Below, piece after piece: positions 36,195 through 44,331 of a stretch of DNA of 64,000 bases. The position numbers and the translations under genes were made by a program. The notes beneath the pieces were generated by a model. That model searched no databases and was not told the origin of the DNA. It saw only the letters and a program-made list of their open reading frames with translations. Numbering within the stretch: the stretch's first letter is position 1; every line of letters begins with the position of its first letter. The stretch comes from Carboxydothermus islandicus (GTDB taxonomy: Bacteria; Bacillota; Z-2901; Carboxydothermales; Carboxydothermaceae): assembly GCF_001950325.1 (NCBI RefSeq), contig NZ_BDJL01000132.1:124001-188000 (forward strand), in the 5' to 3' direction.

Positions 36195-37226
36195 ATGGAG
36201 GAGTTAACGTATAAAGCCGCCGGGGTCGATATCGATGCCGGCATGGATGTGGTCCGGCGCATTAAATCTGAAGTGGAGAAAACTTTAAACCCCAATGTTC
36301 TGGCGGGGATCGGTGGTTTTTCCGCCCTGTATCGCCTGGATGTAACCGGTTATAAAGAGCCGGTGCTGGTTTCATCGACCGATGGGGTGGGAACAAAGCT
36401 TAAGATAGCTCAGGCCCTGGGAAAATACGACACCATAGGTATTGATTTGGTAGCGATGGTGGTGAACGATTTACTCACTGTGGGAGCTAAACCGCTGTTT
36501 TTCCTGGATTACGTTGCGGTGGGCAAGCTAAATCCGGAACAGGTGGCCGACTTGGTGAAAGGAATGGCGGAAGGCTGCCTTGAGGCAGACTGCGCCCTGG
36601 TTGGGGGAGAAACAGCGGAAATGCCCGGGGTTTACCATCCCGGAGATTTTGATATTGCCGGCTTTGGTGTTGGGGTTGTGGATAAGAGCAAAATAATCGA
36701 TGGAAGTTCCGTTAAAGCAGGTGATTTTATACTTGGCATTGCTTCCTCGGGGATCCACAGTAATGGCTTAAGTCTTGCCCGAAAGGCTCTCCTGGAGTAC
36801 GGTAAATATCATCTTACCGATTATGTCGAAGAGTTTGGGAAAACCCTGGGGGAAGAACTTTTAACTCCTACCCGGATTTATGTAAAGCCGGTACTTAATT
36901 TAATGCAAAGGGTGGAGATAAAAGGCATGGCCCATATTACCGGCGGCGGGATTTTAGATAATCTTCCCCGGGTTTTACCGGAAAAGGTGGAGGCACGGAT
37001 AACCGTAAACTGGGAAATACCAAAAATATTTAAGTTAATTGAAAAAGCCGGGAATGTGCCGCGAAGGGAGATGTGGCGGACATTTAACATGGGCATTGGT
37101 TTTATTTTAATCGTGGAGGAGGCCAAGGTTCAGGAAGCAATTAAGACGTTTGAGAGTTTTAATTATAAGGCATGGGTAATTGGTGAAATTACCGCGGGGG
37201 AGCGCAGGGTGATTATTAATGAATAG
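36195..37226 (+). CDS. purM: Phosphoribosylformylglycinamidine cyclo-ligase (AIR synthetase)
   Basis: 343 residues. Closes the imidazole ring with ATP. Motifs: YKAAGVDIDAGMDVVRRI, STDGVGTKLKIAQ, VAMVVNDLLTVGAKPLFFLDY, LVGGETAEMPGVY and AHITGGGILDNLPRVLP. ATG start with GGGGG ten bases upstream. It sits 16 bases behind purF. Confidence 0.97.
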   Translation: MEELTYKAAGVDIDAGMDVVRRIKSEVEKTLNPNVLAGIGGFSALYRLDVTGYKEPVLVSSTDGVGTKLKIAQALGKYDTIGIDLVAMVVNDLLTVGAKPLFFLDYVAVGKLNPEQVADLVKGMAEGCLEADCALVGGETAEMPGVYHPGDFDIAGFGVGVVDKSKIIDGSSVKAGDFILGIASSGIHSNGLSLARKALLEYGKYHLTDYVEEFGKTLGEELLTPTRIYVKPVLNLMQRVEIKGMAHITGGGILDNLPRVLPEKVEARITVNWEIPKIFKLIEKAGNVPRREMWRTFNMGIGFILIVEEAKVQEAIKTFESFNYKAWVIGEITAGERRVIINE

Positions 37227-37237
37227 GGAGGAAGGCG

Positions 37238-37867
37238 ATGATAAACTTAGGGGTTTTGGCTTCGGGACGGGGGAGTAACTTTCAGGCGATTATTGATGCG
37301 GTAGCACGGGGAGTTTTGCCGGCAAAAATTAAAGTGCTGGTGACCGATAATTCTGAAGCTTACGCTATCGAACGGGCCAGGCGGGCGGGTATACCCTGGC
37401 ATTACTTTGACCCGAAAAGTTTTAAAAATAAAGAGGAATACGAAAAGGAGATAGTGAAAACCTTACTTTCCTATGAAGTTGATACGGTGTGTCTTGCGGG
37501 CTACATGCGCTTAATTGGCAAACCTTTGCTTTCTTCTTTTCCAATGAGGATTATTAATATCCATCCGGCGCTGCTACCGGCGTTTCCCGGGCTTCATGCC
37601 CAGAAACAAGCTCTGGATTACGGGGTGAAAATTGCCGGCTGTACCGTGCATTTTGTCGATGAGGGGATGGATACTGGCCCCATTATTTTGCAGGCCGCGG
37701 TTCCGGTGTACGATGACGACAGTGAAGAAAGCTTAAGTGAGCGGATTTTGGAACAGGAACACCGGATTTTGGTAGAGGCGCTTAGGCTTTTAAGTGAAAA
37801 CCGCTTAGTGGTAGAAGGACGGCGGGTTAGAATCTTGCCGGACGGGAGGGAAGGACATGGGAAGTAA
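37238..37867 (+). CDS. purN: Phosphoribosylglycinamide formyltransferase (folate-dependent)
   Basis: 209 residues. Transfers formyl from 10-formyl-THF to GAR. Motifs: GVLASGRGSNFQAIIDA, LAGYMRLIG, IINIHPALLPAFPGLHA (catalytic N and H) and GCTVHFVDEGMDTGPII with the catalytic Asp. Overlaps purH by 11 bases, so the two formyl-transfer steps are translationally coupled. Confidence 0.97.
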   Translation: MINLGVLASGRGSNFQAIIDAVARGVLPAKIKVLVTDNSEAYAIERARRAGIPWHYFDPKSFKNKEEYEKEIVKTLLSYEVDTVCLAGYMRLIGKPLLSSFPMRIINIHPALLPAFPGLHAQKQALDYGVKIAGCTVHFVDEGMDTGPIILQAAVPVYDDDSEESLSERILEQEHRILVEALRLLSENRLVVEGRRVRILPDGREGHGK

Positions 37868-39371
37868 GCGGGCTTTAATTTCCGTTTACGATAAAAGGGG
37901 TATAGTAGAATTTGCCGGGAAATTAGTAAATTTAGGTTTTGAAATAATTTCTACCGGGGGAAGTTATAAGGTTTTAAAAGAGGCCGGTATCCCGGTAACG
38001 TATGTAAGTGAGATTACCGGTTTTCCGGAAATTTTAGAAGGACGGGTAAAAACTTTGCATCCGGCTATCCATGGAGGTATTCTTGCCAAAAGAACGGAGG
38101 ATCACTTAAAGGAAATTTCAGAACAGGGGATAAAGCCTATTGATTTGGTGGTAGTAAATCTTTATCCCTTCCGGGAAACGGTAGCGCGGGGAGCTGACCA
38201 TGACGAAATCATTGAAAATATTGACATAGGTGGCCCCACTTTAATCCGGGCAGCAGCTAAAAACCACCGGTACGTTACGGTGGTGGTGGATCCGGAAGAT
38301 TATCTTGAAGTGGCCGAATATATAGAAAAGGGAGAGGTTCCGCTTGAAGTCAGGGAAAGGTTAGCTTTAAAAGCGTTCCGCCATACCGCCAGTTACGACA
38401 TTGCCATTGCCAATTATTTTGCGGAAAGGTTAGAAGATGGTGGTTTTCGGAAAAAATTATATATTGAAGCGGAACAGGTGGAAATGCTGCGGTACGGGGA
38501 AAATCCCCACCAGCGGGGTGCGGTTTACCGGGTAGAAGGACATCCCGGATTGGTGAAGGCGGAAATTTTAAACGGGAAAACCATGAGCTTTAATAATTAC
38601 CTTGATGCCGATGCAGCATACCGGTTAATCTGGGAGTTCAGTGAACCGGCGGCAGCTATTATCAAGCACACCGTACCCTGCGGTGTGGCTACCGGTGAAA
38701 ATTTAAAGGAAGCTTACGAAAAAGCGTATGCCGGGGATCCGGTTTCGGCCTTTGGGGGAATTGTTGCTTTTAACGGTGCGGTGGATGAAAAGGTGGCTGA
38801 GCTTTTGGTTCAGCATTTTTACGAGGTTATAATTGCTCCGGATTTTCGTGATGAAGCCTTAAAAATCCTGCGGGAAAAGAAGAATTTACGGGTTATAAAG
38901 GCAAAACCGCTTGCTTTGGAGGAACTTAATTTAAGGCAAATTAGCGGCGGACTGTTGCTTCAGGAAAAAGATGGAAAGCTTTATGAAGAATTAAAAGTGG
39001 TAGCGGGTAATGATTTAACCGAAGAGCAAAGGGAAGATGTAGTTTTTGGTTTAAAAGTAGTAAAATACGTTAAATCCAATGCCATAGCTGTGGTAAAGGA
39101 CAGGATGCTTTTGGGAGCCGGCGGTGGGCAGACCAGCCGGATTGATGCGGTAAAAATTGCTTTAAATAAAGCCGGGGAAAGAGCCCGGGGAGCGGTGGTG
39201 GTTTCCGATGCCTTTTTCCCCTTTGCCGATTCCATCGAGGAACTGGCCAAAGCGGGGGTTTCGGTGGTAGTTGAGCCGGGAGGAGCGGTGCGCGACCGGG
39301 AAGTAATTGAAGAAGCGGCAAAAAGAAATGTAACTCTCGTTTTTACGGGAGTAAGGCATTTCTTACATTAG
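37857..39371 (+). CDS. purH: Bifunctional AICAR transformylase/IMP cyclohydrolase
   Basis: 504 residues. The N-terminal cyclohydrolase domain (RALISVYDKRGIVEFAGKL, FPEILEGRVKTLHPAIHGGIL, NLYPFRETVA) is followed by the transformylase domain with RYGENPHQRGAVYR, AAAIIKHTVPCGVATG (K-H catalytic pair), DPVSAFGGIVAFN and the terminal FTGVRHFLH. Performs the last two steps to IMP. ATG start 37857 inside purN, after GGGAGGGAAGG. Confidence 0.97.
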   Translation: MGSKRALISVYDKRGIVEFAGKLVNLGFEIISTGGSYKVLKEAGIPVTYVSEITGFPEILEGRVKTLHPAIHGGILAKRTEDHLKEISEQGIKPIDLVVVNLYPFRETVARGADHDEIIENIDIGGPTLIRAAAKNHRYVTVVVDPEDYLEVAEYIEKGEVPLEVRERLALKAFRHTASYDIAIANYFAERLEDGGFRKKLYIEAEQVEMLRYGENPHQRGAVYRVEGHPGLVKAEILNGKTMSFNNYLDADAAYRLIWEFSEPAAAIIKHTVPCGVATGENLKEAYEKAYAGDPVSAFGGIVAFNGAVDEKVAELLVQHFYEVIIAPDFRDEALKILREKKNLRVIKAKPLALEELNLRQISGGLLLQEKDGKLYEELKVVAGNDLTEEQREDVVFGLKVVKYVKSNAIAVVKDRMLLGAGGGQTSRIDAVKIALNKAGERARGAVVVSDAFFPFADSIEELAKAGVSVVVEPGGAVRDREVIEEAAKRNVTLVFTGVRHFLH

Positions 39372-39383
39372 GAGGGTTAGTGA

Positions 39384-40652
39384 ATGAAGGTTCTGGTAGT
39401 GGGAAGTGGTGGCCGGGAGCATGCTATAGTAAAAAAACTTAAAGAAAGCCCCAAAGTTACGGAGGTATTGGCCGCTCCGGGTAATGCCGGTATAGCACGG
39501 GAGGCGCGGGTGGTGCCGGTGGAAGCGGATAACCTATCGGGGCTTTTGGAAATTGCCCAGCGGGAGAATGTGGATTTAACGGTGGTGGGACCCGAGCTTC
39601 CCTTAACCCTGGGGATTGTCGATTATTTTAACGAACATGGTCTTTTAGTATTTGGTCCCTGCCGGGATGCGGCGCAAATTGAGGGCAGTAAAAGTTTTGC
39701 CAAGGAGCTAATGCGGGAGAACGGTATTCCTACGGCTTTTTATGAAACGTTTAGCGATTATAACGAAGCCAGGGAGTACGTTTACCAAAAAGGGGTGCCG
39801 ATAGTTATTAAAGCAGATGGCCTGGCGGCGGGTAAAGGGGTATACGTTTGCCAGGAGTTAGAGGAAGCGGTAAAAGCTTTAGACGATATCTTCGTTAAGC
39901 GGATTTTTGGCGCTTCGGGAAACAAAGTGGTTATTGAAGAATACCTCGAAGGACAAGAGGTAAGTATCATAGCGATCACCGATGGGGAAACGGTGGTGCA
40001 AATGGTTCCGGCCCAGGACCACAAAAGGGTTTTTAACAACGACCAGGGACCCAATACCGGGGGAATGGGAGCTTATGCCCCGGCTCCCGTATATACTCCG
40101 GAAATTGCCGAAAGGGTCCAGCGGGAAATCCTCCTGCCTACAATAAAGGGGCTTAAAAAGAAAGGGATAACCTACCAGGGAGTTTTATATGCGGGGCTTA
40201 TCTTAACCAGGGAGGGGCCAAAAGTTTTGGAGTTTAATGCCCGCTTTGGTGATCCAGAGACTCAGGTTATCCTGCCCCTGTTAAAAACAGACTTGGTAGA
40301 GATTATGCTGGCGGTGGTGGAAAAAAGGCTTTCCCAGGTAAAGGTAGAATTTCTGCCCAAGGCCTGTGCCACGGTAGTATTGGCCTCCGGCGGGTATCCC
40401 GGAAAATATGAAACCGGTAAAGTTATCCATGGTCTTGACCGGCTACCGCCGGGGGTGGTGGCGTATCATGCCGGAACGGCTTTAAATGGAGACGATATTG
40501 TTACCGCCGGCGGCCGGGTGTTAAATATAACGGCGGTAGGGGATACCCTCAAGGCGGCCATAGAACTTGCCTATGAAGGAGTTAAGGCCGTGTCTTTTGA
40601 GGGTATGCACTACCGCACCGATATTGGCCAAAAAGCATTAAAATTACAATAG
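39384..40652 (+). CDS. purD: Phosphoribosylamine-glycine ligase (GAR synthetase)
   Basis: 422 residues, ATP-grasp. Motifs: VLVVGSGGREHAIVKKLK, VVGPELPLTLGIVDYF, IKADGLAAGKGVYVC, DQGPNTGGMGAYAPAPVY and LEFNARFGDPETQVILPLL. Last gene of the operon; it converges with the minus-strand PP-loop gene with only five bases between the stops, and no terminator is visible in that gap. Confidence 0.97.
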   Translation: MKVLVVGSGGREHAIVKKLKESPKVTEVLAAPGNAGIAREARVVPVEADNLSGLLEIAQRENVDLTVVGPELPLTLGIVDYFNEHGLLVFGPCRDAAQIEGSKSFAKELMRENGIPTAFYETFSDYNEAREYVYQKGVPIVIKADGLAAGKGVYVCQELEEAVKALDDIFVKRIFGASGNKVVIEEYLEGQEVSIIAITDGETVVQMVPAQDHKRVFNNDQGPNTGGMGAYAPAPVYTPEIAERVQREILLPTIKGLKKKGITYQGVLYAGLILTREGPKVLEFNARFGDPETQVILPLLKTDLVEIMLAVVEKRLSQVKVEFLPKACATVVLASGGYPGKYETGKVIHGLDRLPPGVVAYHAGTALNGDDIVTAGGRVLNITAVGDTLKAAIELAYEGVKAVSFEGMHYRTDIGQKALKLQ

Positions 40653-40657
40653 GGCTG

Positions 40658-41656
40658 CTATTCAATTCGATAATTACTTACTTCCTCCGAAGCCATGGGT
40701 ATAACTTCTATGGCTTCTTTATTTTTAGGATTATTTGCCCTGTAAAAAACCACAGTAACTTTTTGTTCCCCGGGGCAGTCGGCATAGCGGGCTGTAATCC
40801 GGGCTGCTGTTTTAAGCGCTACATAGGAAATTTCATTTCCGGTTAACACTGCCAGGGGACCCTTAAAATTTTGTACCCGCATTAAGATGTCACTATCTTT
40901 GGCCGTTGCTTTTAACGCTTCGTTTTCCTCGTGATTGCGGCCGACGATGAGCTTTGCTCCGTGACTTAGCCTAAACTGGCGGCCGATATTTAGTCTTTTG
41001 ATTTCTCTTAAATCATACTGACCGTGGGTGATTAAATCTTTAAGTTTTTTACCGTATTCGACCTGGGTTAAAAGGCAACCGCCGGCGGGGGAAGGATAAT
41101 TTTGGATTCCCAGTTCTCTGGCCAAAGCCATCTGGGGCTTGCGGTTGCGGCCGGAAAAATCCAAAAGTTTTTCCCGGTCGATTATTCCCAGGCGTTCCGG
41201 TAAAGTGGGGGGAAGGTTTTTAGCGGTGAGCGGCCGTACCAAGATATCTTCAACTCCCGCTTCTCTGGCGGTTTGTTGCATCGAGTGACGCATCTGGGAT
41301 TTTGGCCTTTGACCCAGTACTTCACCGCTTATTAAAAAAGAAGCGTTATATTTGGGTAATAGTTCTTTTGCTTTTTTTAACATGAAAGCCCGGCAGTCAA
41401 TGCACGGGTTCATCGCTTTTCCGTAACCGTATTTTGGTTTTAAAATTATTTCCAAATAATCGTCGCCCAGCGGTTCTAAAATTAGCGGTACTCCTAATTC
41501 TTTGGCTTTTTCTTTGATATATTCGGTTTTTACTTCGGAAACAAAAGGATTTATAAAATGAAGAGCGGTAACATCGGCGCCGGCTCTCTGGGCAACTTTG
41601 ATAGCTAAGATACTGTCAAGACCGCCGGAAAAGAGCGCTAAAGCTCGGTTGTTCAT
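40658..41656 (-). CDS. PP-loop ATPase of the MnmA/ThiI-like, DUF814-containing family (copy 1)
   Basis: About 332 residues. The N-terminal ATP-pyrophosphatase loop LFSGGLDSILAIKVAQ and MNPCIDCRAFMLKKA (a C-x2-C) resemble tRNA thiouridylases; the middle has LISGEVLGQRPKSQ and ENLPSPAGGCLLT-like text (YPSPAGGCLLT). The C-terminal part (ARYADCPGEQKVTVVFY) looks like a DUF814/NFACT-R-type RNA-binding module. It lacks the THUMP domain of ThiI. Role in sulfur modification of RNA is inferred. ATG 41656 is chosen for its AGGAGG. A paralog lies directly upstream. Confidence 0.8.
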   Translation of the reverse strand: MNNRALALFSGGLDSILAIKVAQRAGADVTALHFINPFVSEVKTEYIKEKAKELGVPLILEPLGDDYLEIILKPKYGYGKAMNPCIDCRAFMLKKAKELLPKYNASFLISGEVLGQRPKSQMRHSMQQTAREAGVEDILVRPLTAKNLPPTLPERLGIIDREKLLDFSGRNRKPQMALARELGIQNYPSPAGGCLLTQVEYGKKLKDLITHGQYDLREIKRLNIGRQFRLSHGAKLIVGRNHEENEALKATAKDSDILMRVQNFKGPLAVLTGNEISYVALKTAARITARYADCPGEQKVTVVFYRANNPKNKEAIEVIPMASEEVSNYRIE

Positions 41657-41713
41657 TGTTAATGCCTCCTTTAAAAACTTCATTTAATAATATACCGTAG
41701 TTTTTTTCGAAAA

Positions 41714-41750
41714 AAAAGAGCGGCTTAATTTAAAGTAAAGCCGCTCTTTT
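41714..41750 (-). terminator. Terminator between the two PP-loop genes
   Basis: A perfect stem AAAAGAGCGGCTT / AAGCCGCTCTTTT with an 11-base loop. Reading leftwards it follows the stop of the 41750-42766 gene and ends in eight T. The two paralogs are thus probably separate transcripts. Confidence 0.8.
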
Positions 41751-42766
41751 TACGGACGCCTTTTTTTATCAAAAACAATCCGGTAATTAGCTAATTCCTG
41801 GTCAGTAGCTTTTGGAACATTAACCCGTTTTACTTCGGAATCGTTCCAAATCTTTACCGTAACTGAGGTCTCAGGAGTATCGGCATAACGGGCGGTGATT
41901 TTGGCTGCAAGGTTAAAATCGTCTTCCGTTGGATTGCCTTGAATTAAAGTTGTCGGGCCGGTAAAACCTTCTACCTTGACGAGGAATTCCCCGGGTTTTT
42001 TAAAATACGAAATCAATTCGTTTTCCTGAGCATTTCTTCCTACGATAATTTTTGCCGTGGATGACAGGCGGAAATGACGCCCAAATTTTAAACGGTCAAT
42101 ATCTTCTACCGTTAGCTTGCCATTATAACGAATTAAATCCTGCACTTTGCCAGCAAATTCTTTTTTGGTTAAAAGGCATCCTCCCGAGGGACAGGGATAA
42201 TCATTTATTCCAAAATTTGCGGCAAGTTCGATCTGGGTTTTCCGGGAGCGACCGGAAATAGCTAATAGTTTATCCCGGGAAACGTAACCCTCTTGCTCGG
42301 CAATCGTTGGAGGAAAATGCAGGGCCGAAAGGGGCCGAAGAACCAAACCCTTAATTCCCGCTTCCCGGTCTATTAAATTTATGGCATCCCGTCGCTGCGA
42401 ATTAGGCCGCTGCCCTAAGACTTCTCCGGTAATCATAAATTTGGCGCCGATTTCTTCCATAAGTTTCTTTGCTTTTTTAAATTTCAAGATCCGGCAGTCA
42501 ATGCAAGGATTTAAAGCGCTACCGTAGCCGTGGGGTGGGTTTTCCACGATTCTTAAATATTCTTCTCCACAGTTTTGCACATGAAGCTTTATACCTAAAT
42601 CAGCCGCTAACTTGGCGGTGGAAGCACATCCCTGACCTTTAGCTAAACAACGACAAAAAGGGCTGGTAAAATTAACCGCTTCTACTTCTACACCTTGTTC
42701 CTGGATAAGCTTTATGGCTAAAGTGCTGTCAAGTCCTCCTGAAAAAAGCGCCAGAGCCTTCACCAT
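41750..42766 (-). CDS. PP-loop ATPase of the MnmA/ThiI-like, DUF814-containing family (copy 2)
   Basis: About 338 residues, collinear with the neighbouring gene: LFSGGLDSTLAIKLIQ, LNPCIDCRILKFKKA, MITGEVLGQRPNSQRRDA, YPCPSGGCLLTKKEF, ARYADTPETSVTVKIW. It differs by an extra cysteine cluster near residue 40 (FCRCLAKGQGCAS) and a second Cys in YPCPSGGC, so the two may act on different sulfur donors or tRNAs. ATG 42766 after GGGGGTG; GTG 42772 is the alternative. Probably a diverged tandem duplicate. Confidence 0.8.
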   Translation of the reverse strand: MVKALALFSGGLDSTLAIKLIQEQGVEVEAVNFTSPFCRCLAKGQGCASTAKLAADLGIKLHVQNCGEEYLRIVENPPHGYGSALNPCIDCRILKFKKAKKLMEEIGAKFMITGEVLGQRPNSQRRDAINLIDREAGIKGLVLRPLSALHFPPTIAEQEGYVSRDKLLAISGRSRKTQIELAANFGINDYPCPSGGCLLTKKEFAGKVQDLIRYNGKLTVEDIDRLKFGRHFRLSSTAKIIVGRNAQENELISYFKKPGEFLVKVEGFTGPTTLIQGNPTEDDFNLAAKITARYADTPETSVTVKIWNDSEVKRVNVPKATDQELANYRIVFDKKRRP

Positions 42767-42791
42767 ATTCACACCCCCAAACGCCTAATTC

Positions 42792-42842
42792 AGGGACGGT
42801 TCTGTATTTTGCGTCTATACGCCAAAAAAAAGAACCGTCCCT
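42792..42842. repeat. Inverted repeat AGGGACGGTTCT ... AGAACCGTCCCT
   Basis: Perfect 12-base arms at 42792-42803 and 42831-42842 around a 27-base loop. The same unit occurs singly at 3269 and, shorter, at 6828. It lies between divergent genes, so it is probably not a terminator, and it looks like a complete copy of a small palindromic element. Confidence 0.75.
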
Positions 42843-42918
42843 AAAATTGGTGTTTATTATTTTTTGTAGTACATGAACAAGTATACCGAAAATTGCTGAA
42901 GAAGACAACCGAAAATTA

Positions 42919-42947
42919 TTGACAAGAATATTTTAGTATATTAAAGT
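42919..42947 (+). promoter_or_regulatory. Promoter of yerC-hisZ with internal operator-like palindrome
   Basis: TTGACA (42919-42924), 17-base spacer, TAAAGT (42942-42947). Within it lies TTAGTATATTAA (42933-42944), a near-palindrome whose 12 bases recur exactly at 44281-44292 in front of hisG. Position between -35 and -10 fits a repressor site; the protein of the first gene, YerC, is the natural candidate. Confidence 0.6.
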
Positions 42948-42978
42948 ATTAAAATAAGAAAAGTTGCGGGGGGTTTTT

Positions 42979-43287
42979 ATGTTTAAGTATGAGGGAAAAT
43001 TACGGGATCCGGCGTTTGACAGTTTGTTTGAGGCAATACTTGCGCTGAAAAATCTTGATGAATGCTATGCTTTTTTTGAAGATATCTGCACTATTGCGGA
43101 ATTAAAAGCTTTGGCCCAGCGCTGGGAAGTAGCAAAAATGCTGGATGAGGGACGGACCTATCAGGAAATTGTTCAAAAAACCGGTGCAAGTACCGCAACA
43201 ATCAGCAGGGTAAAGAGATGCTTAAATTACGGTGCTTCCGGTTACCGGCTGATGCTTAAACGCTTAAAGGAAGAAGGGAAATTATGA
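42979..43287 (+). CDS. yerC: YerC/YecD family TrpR-like regulator, probable histidine regulator
   Basis: 102 residues of the TrpR-related fold. Residues about 30-60 (AFFEDICTIAELKALAQRWEVAKMLDEG) and the helix-turn-helix TYQEIVQKTGASTATISRVKRCLNYG are the family core. ATG 42979 is preferred to 42964 because GGGGGG lies seven bases upstream. The stop overlaps the hisZ start by four bases (ATGA). First in the his operon and preceded by a palindrome that is repeated before hisG, so it probably represses his genes with histidine as signal. The DNA site assignment is inference. Confidence 0.85.
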   Translation: MFKYEGKLRDPAFDSLFEAILALKNLDECYAFFEDICTIAELKALAQRWEVAKMLDEGRTYQEIVQKTGASTATISRVKRCLNYGASGYRLMLKRLKEEGKL

Positions 43288-44261
43288 GGGAAAATTTTAA
43301 GGAACTACCAATGGGAGTAAGAGATTATCTACCCGGGGAAGCAGCGTTAAGGAGATATCTGGAAAACATATTTGTGGAGCTGGTGGCCAGGGAAGGTTTT
43401 CAAGAAGTAGTAACTCCTTCCTTTGAATATTATGAAACCTTGCGGGAATCCCAGTCGGAGACCGATTTAATTAAATTTGTGGACCGCACGGGAGAGCTTT
43501 TAGCCCTTAGAGGTGATATGACAACTCCCATTGCCCGGGTGGTTTCTACCAAAATGAAGCATCGGGAGTTACCACTTAAAATTTTTTATGCGGCAACGGT
43601 TTTTTCCGGAAATTTTTCCGGAAGAAACAAGCTTAGAGAGTTTAAACAACTGGGAATTGAAGTGTTTGGGGATATTACTTCAAAATTAGAATCAGACTTA
43701 ATAAAACTAATGGCTGTGTATTTGCGTAAAGCCAAGGTGAAAAACCTGGAAATTTCTCTGGGACATGTGGATATTTTAACGGGGCTTATTGAAGAATACG
43801 AACTTTTTAATCATTTTTCGGAAATAAAAGATGCGTTAAATCAAAAAGATTACGTAGCTTTGGAGGGAATTTTTGAGAGAGCGGGAAAAAGTCAAACGGT
43901 CCGGGAAAGTCTGGTGGATTTTTTACAGCAGCGGGGAGGTAAAGCAATTCTTAAAAAGGCAAAGAAAATGTTAAGCCATCCGAAAGCTAAAAAAGCCCTG
44001 GAAGAACTGGAGGAGGTTACCGAATACTTAATTTCTGCAGGAGTAAGAGAATTAAAACTGGATTTTTCTTTGGTCAGGGATTTAAATTATTACACCGGTT
44101 TGGTGTTTGAAGCTTACACCCCTTATTTAGGTTACCCCCTGGGGGGTGGAGGACGTTACGATACCCTTTTAAAAAAATTTGGCTGGGATACACCGGCTTT
44201 TGGCTTTGCTCTGGGGTTGGAAAGAATTGTTGAAAGTATTGCCAATAGTATTGACAAATAA
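43284..44261 (+). CDS. hisZ: ATP phosphoribosyltransferase regulatory subunit
   Basis: 325 residues, a HisRS catalytic-domain paralog without the anticodon-binding domain. Motifs: GVRDYLPGEAALRRYLE, LRGDMTTPIARVV, LREFKQLGIEVFGD, LDFSLVRDLNYYTGLVFEAY and GGGGRYDTLL. HisZ pairs with short-form HisG and carries histidine feedback. The downstream HisG is indeed the short type. The hisG promoter overlaps the last codons of this gene. Confidence 0.95.
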   Translation: MRENFKELPMGVRDYLPGEAALRRYLENIFVELVAREGFQEVVTPSFEYYETLRESQSETDLIKFVDRTGELLALRGDMTTPIARVVSTKMKHRELPLKIFYAATVFSGNFSGRNKLREFKQLGIEVFGDITSKLESDLIKLMAVYLRKAKVKNLEISLGHVDILTGLIEEYELFNHFSEIKDALNQKDYVALEGIFERAGKSQTVRESLVDFLQQRGGKAILKKAKKMLSHPKAKKALEELEEVTEYLISAGVRELKLDFSLVRDLNYYTGLVFEAYTPYLGYPLGGGGRYDTLLKKFGWDTPAFGFALGLERIVESIANSIDK

Positions 44262-44292
44262 TTTTTTTAACCTTATGATTTTAGTATATTAA
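44251..44292 (+). promoter_or_regulatory. Internal promoter and operator-like palindrome before hisG
   Basis: TTGACA (44251-44256) overlaps the end of hisZ; TATGAT (44274-44279) follows a 17-base spacer. TTAGTATATTAA at 44281-44292 lies just after the -10 box, over the likely start of transcription, and is identical to the site at 42933. A second, separately repressible promoter for hisG onward is likely. Confidence 0.6.
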
Positions 44293-44300
44293 TAATTTAA

Positions 44301-44320
44301 CACTTTAACAAATTAAAGTG
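44301..44320 (+). promoter_or_regulatory. Hairpin in the hisG leader
   Basis: CACTTTAA (44301-44308) and TTAAAGTG (44313-44320) form a perfect 8-base inverted repeat with a four-base loop. The right arm ends at the edge of the hisG SD (GTGAGG). It may be an RNA structure affecting hisG translation, or another operator. Confidence 0.45.
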
Positions 44321-44331
44321 AGGCTGTAAAA

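Noticed and set aside
42792-42842. AGGGACGGTTCT palindrome as a bidirectional terminator
   Set aside because: It lies between divergently transcribed genes, upstream of both, and the same unit occurs singly elsewhere, so a repeat element fits better.
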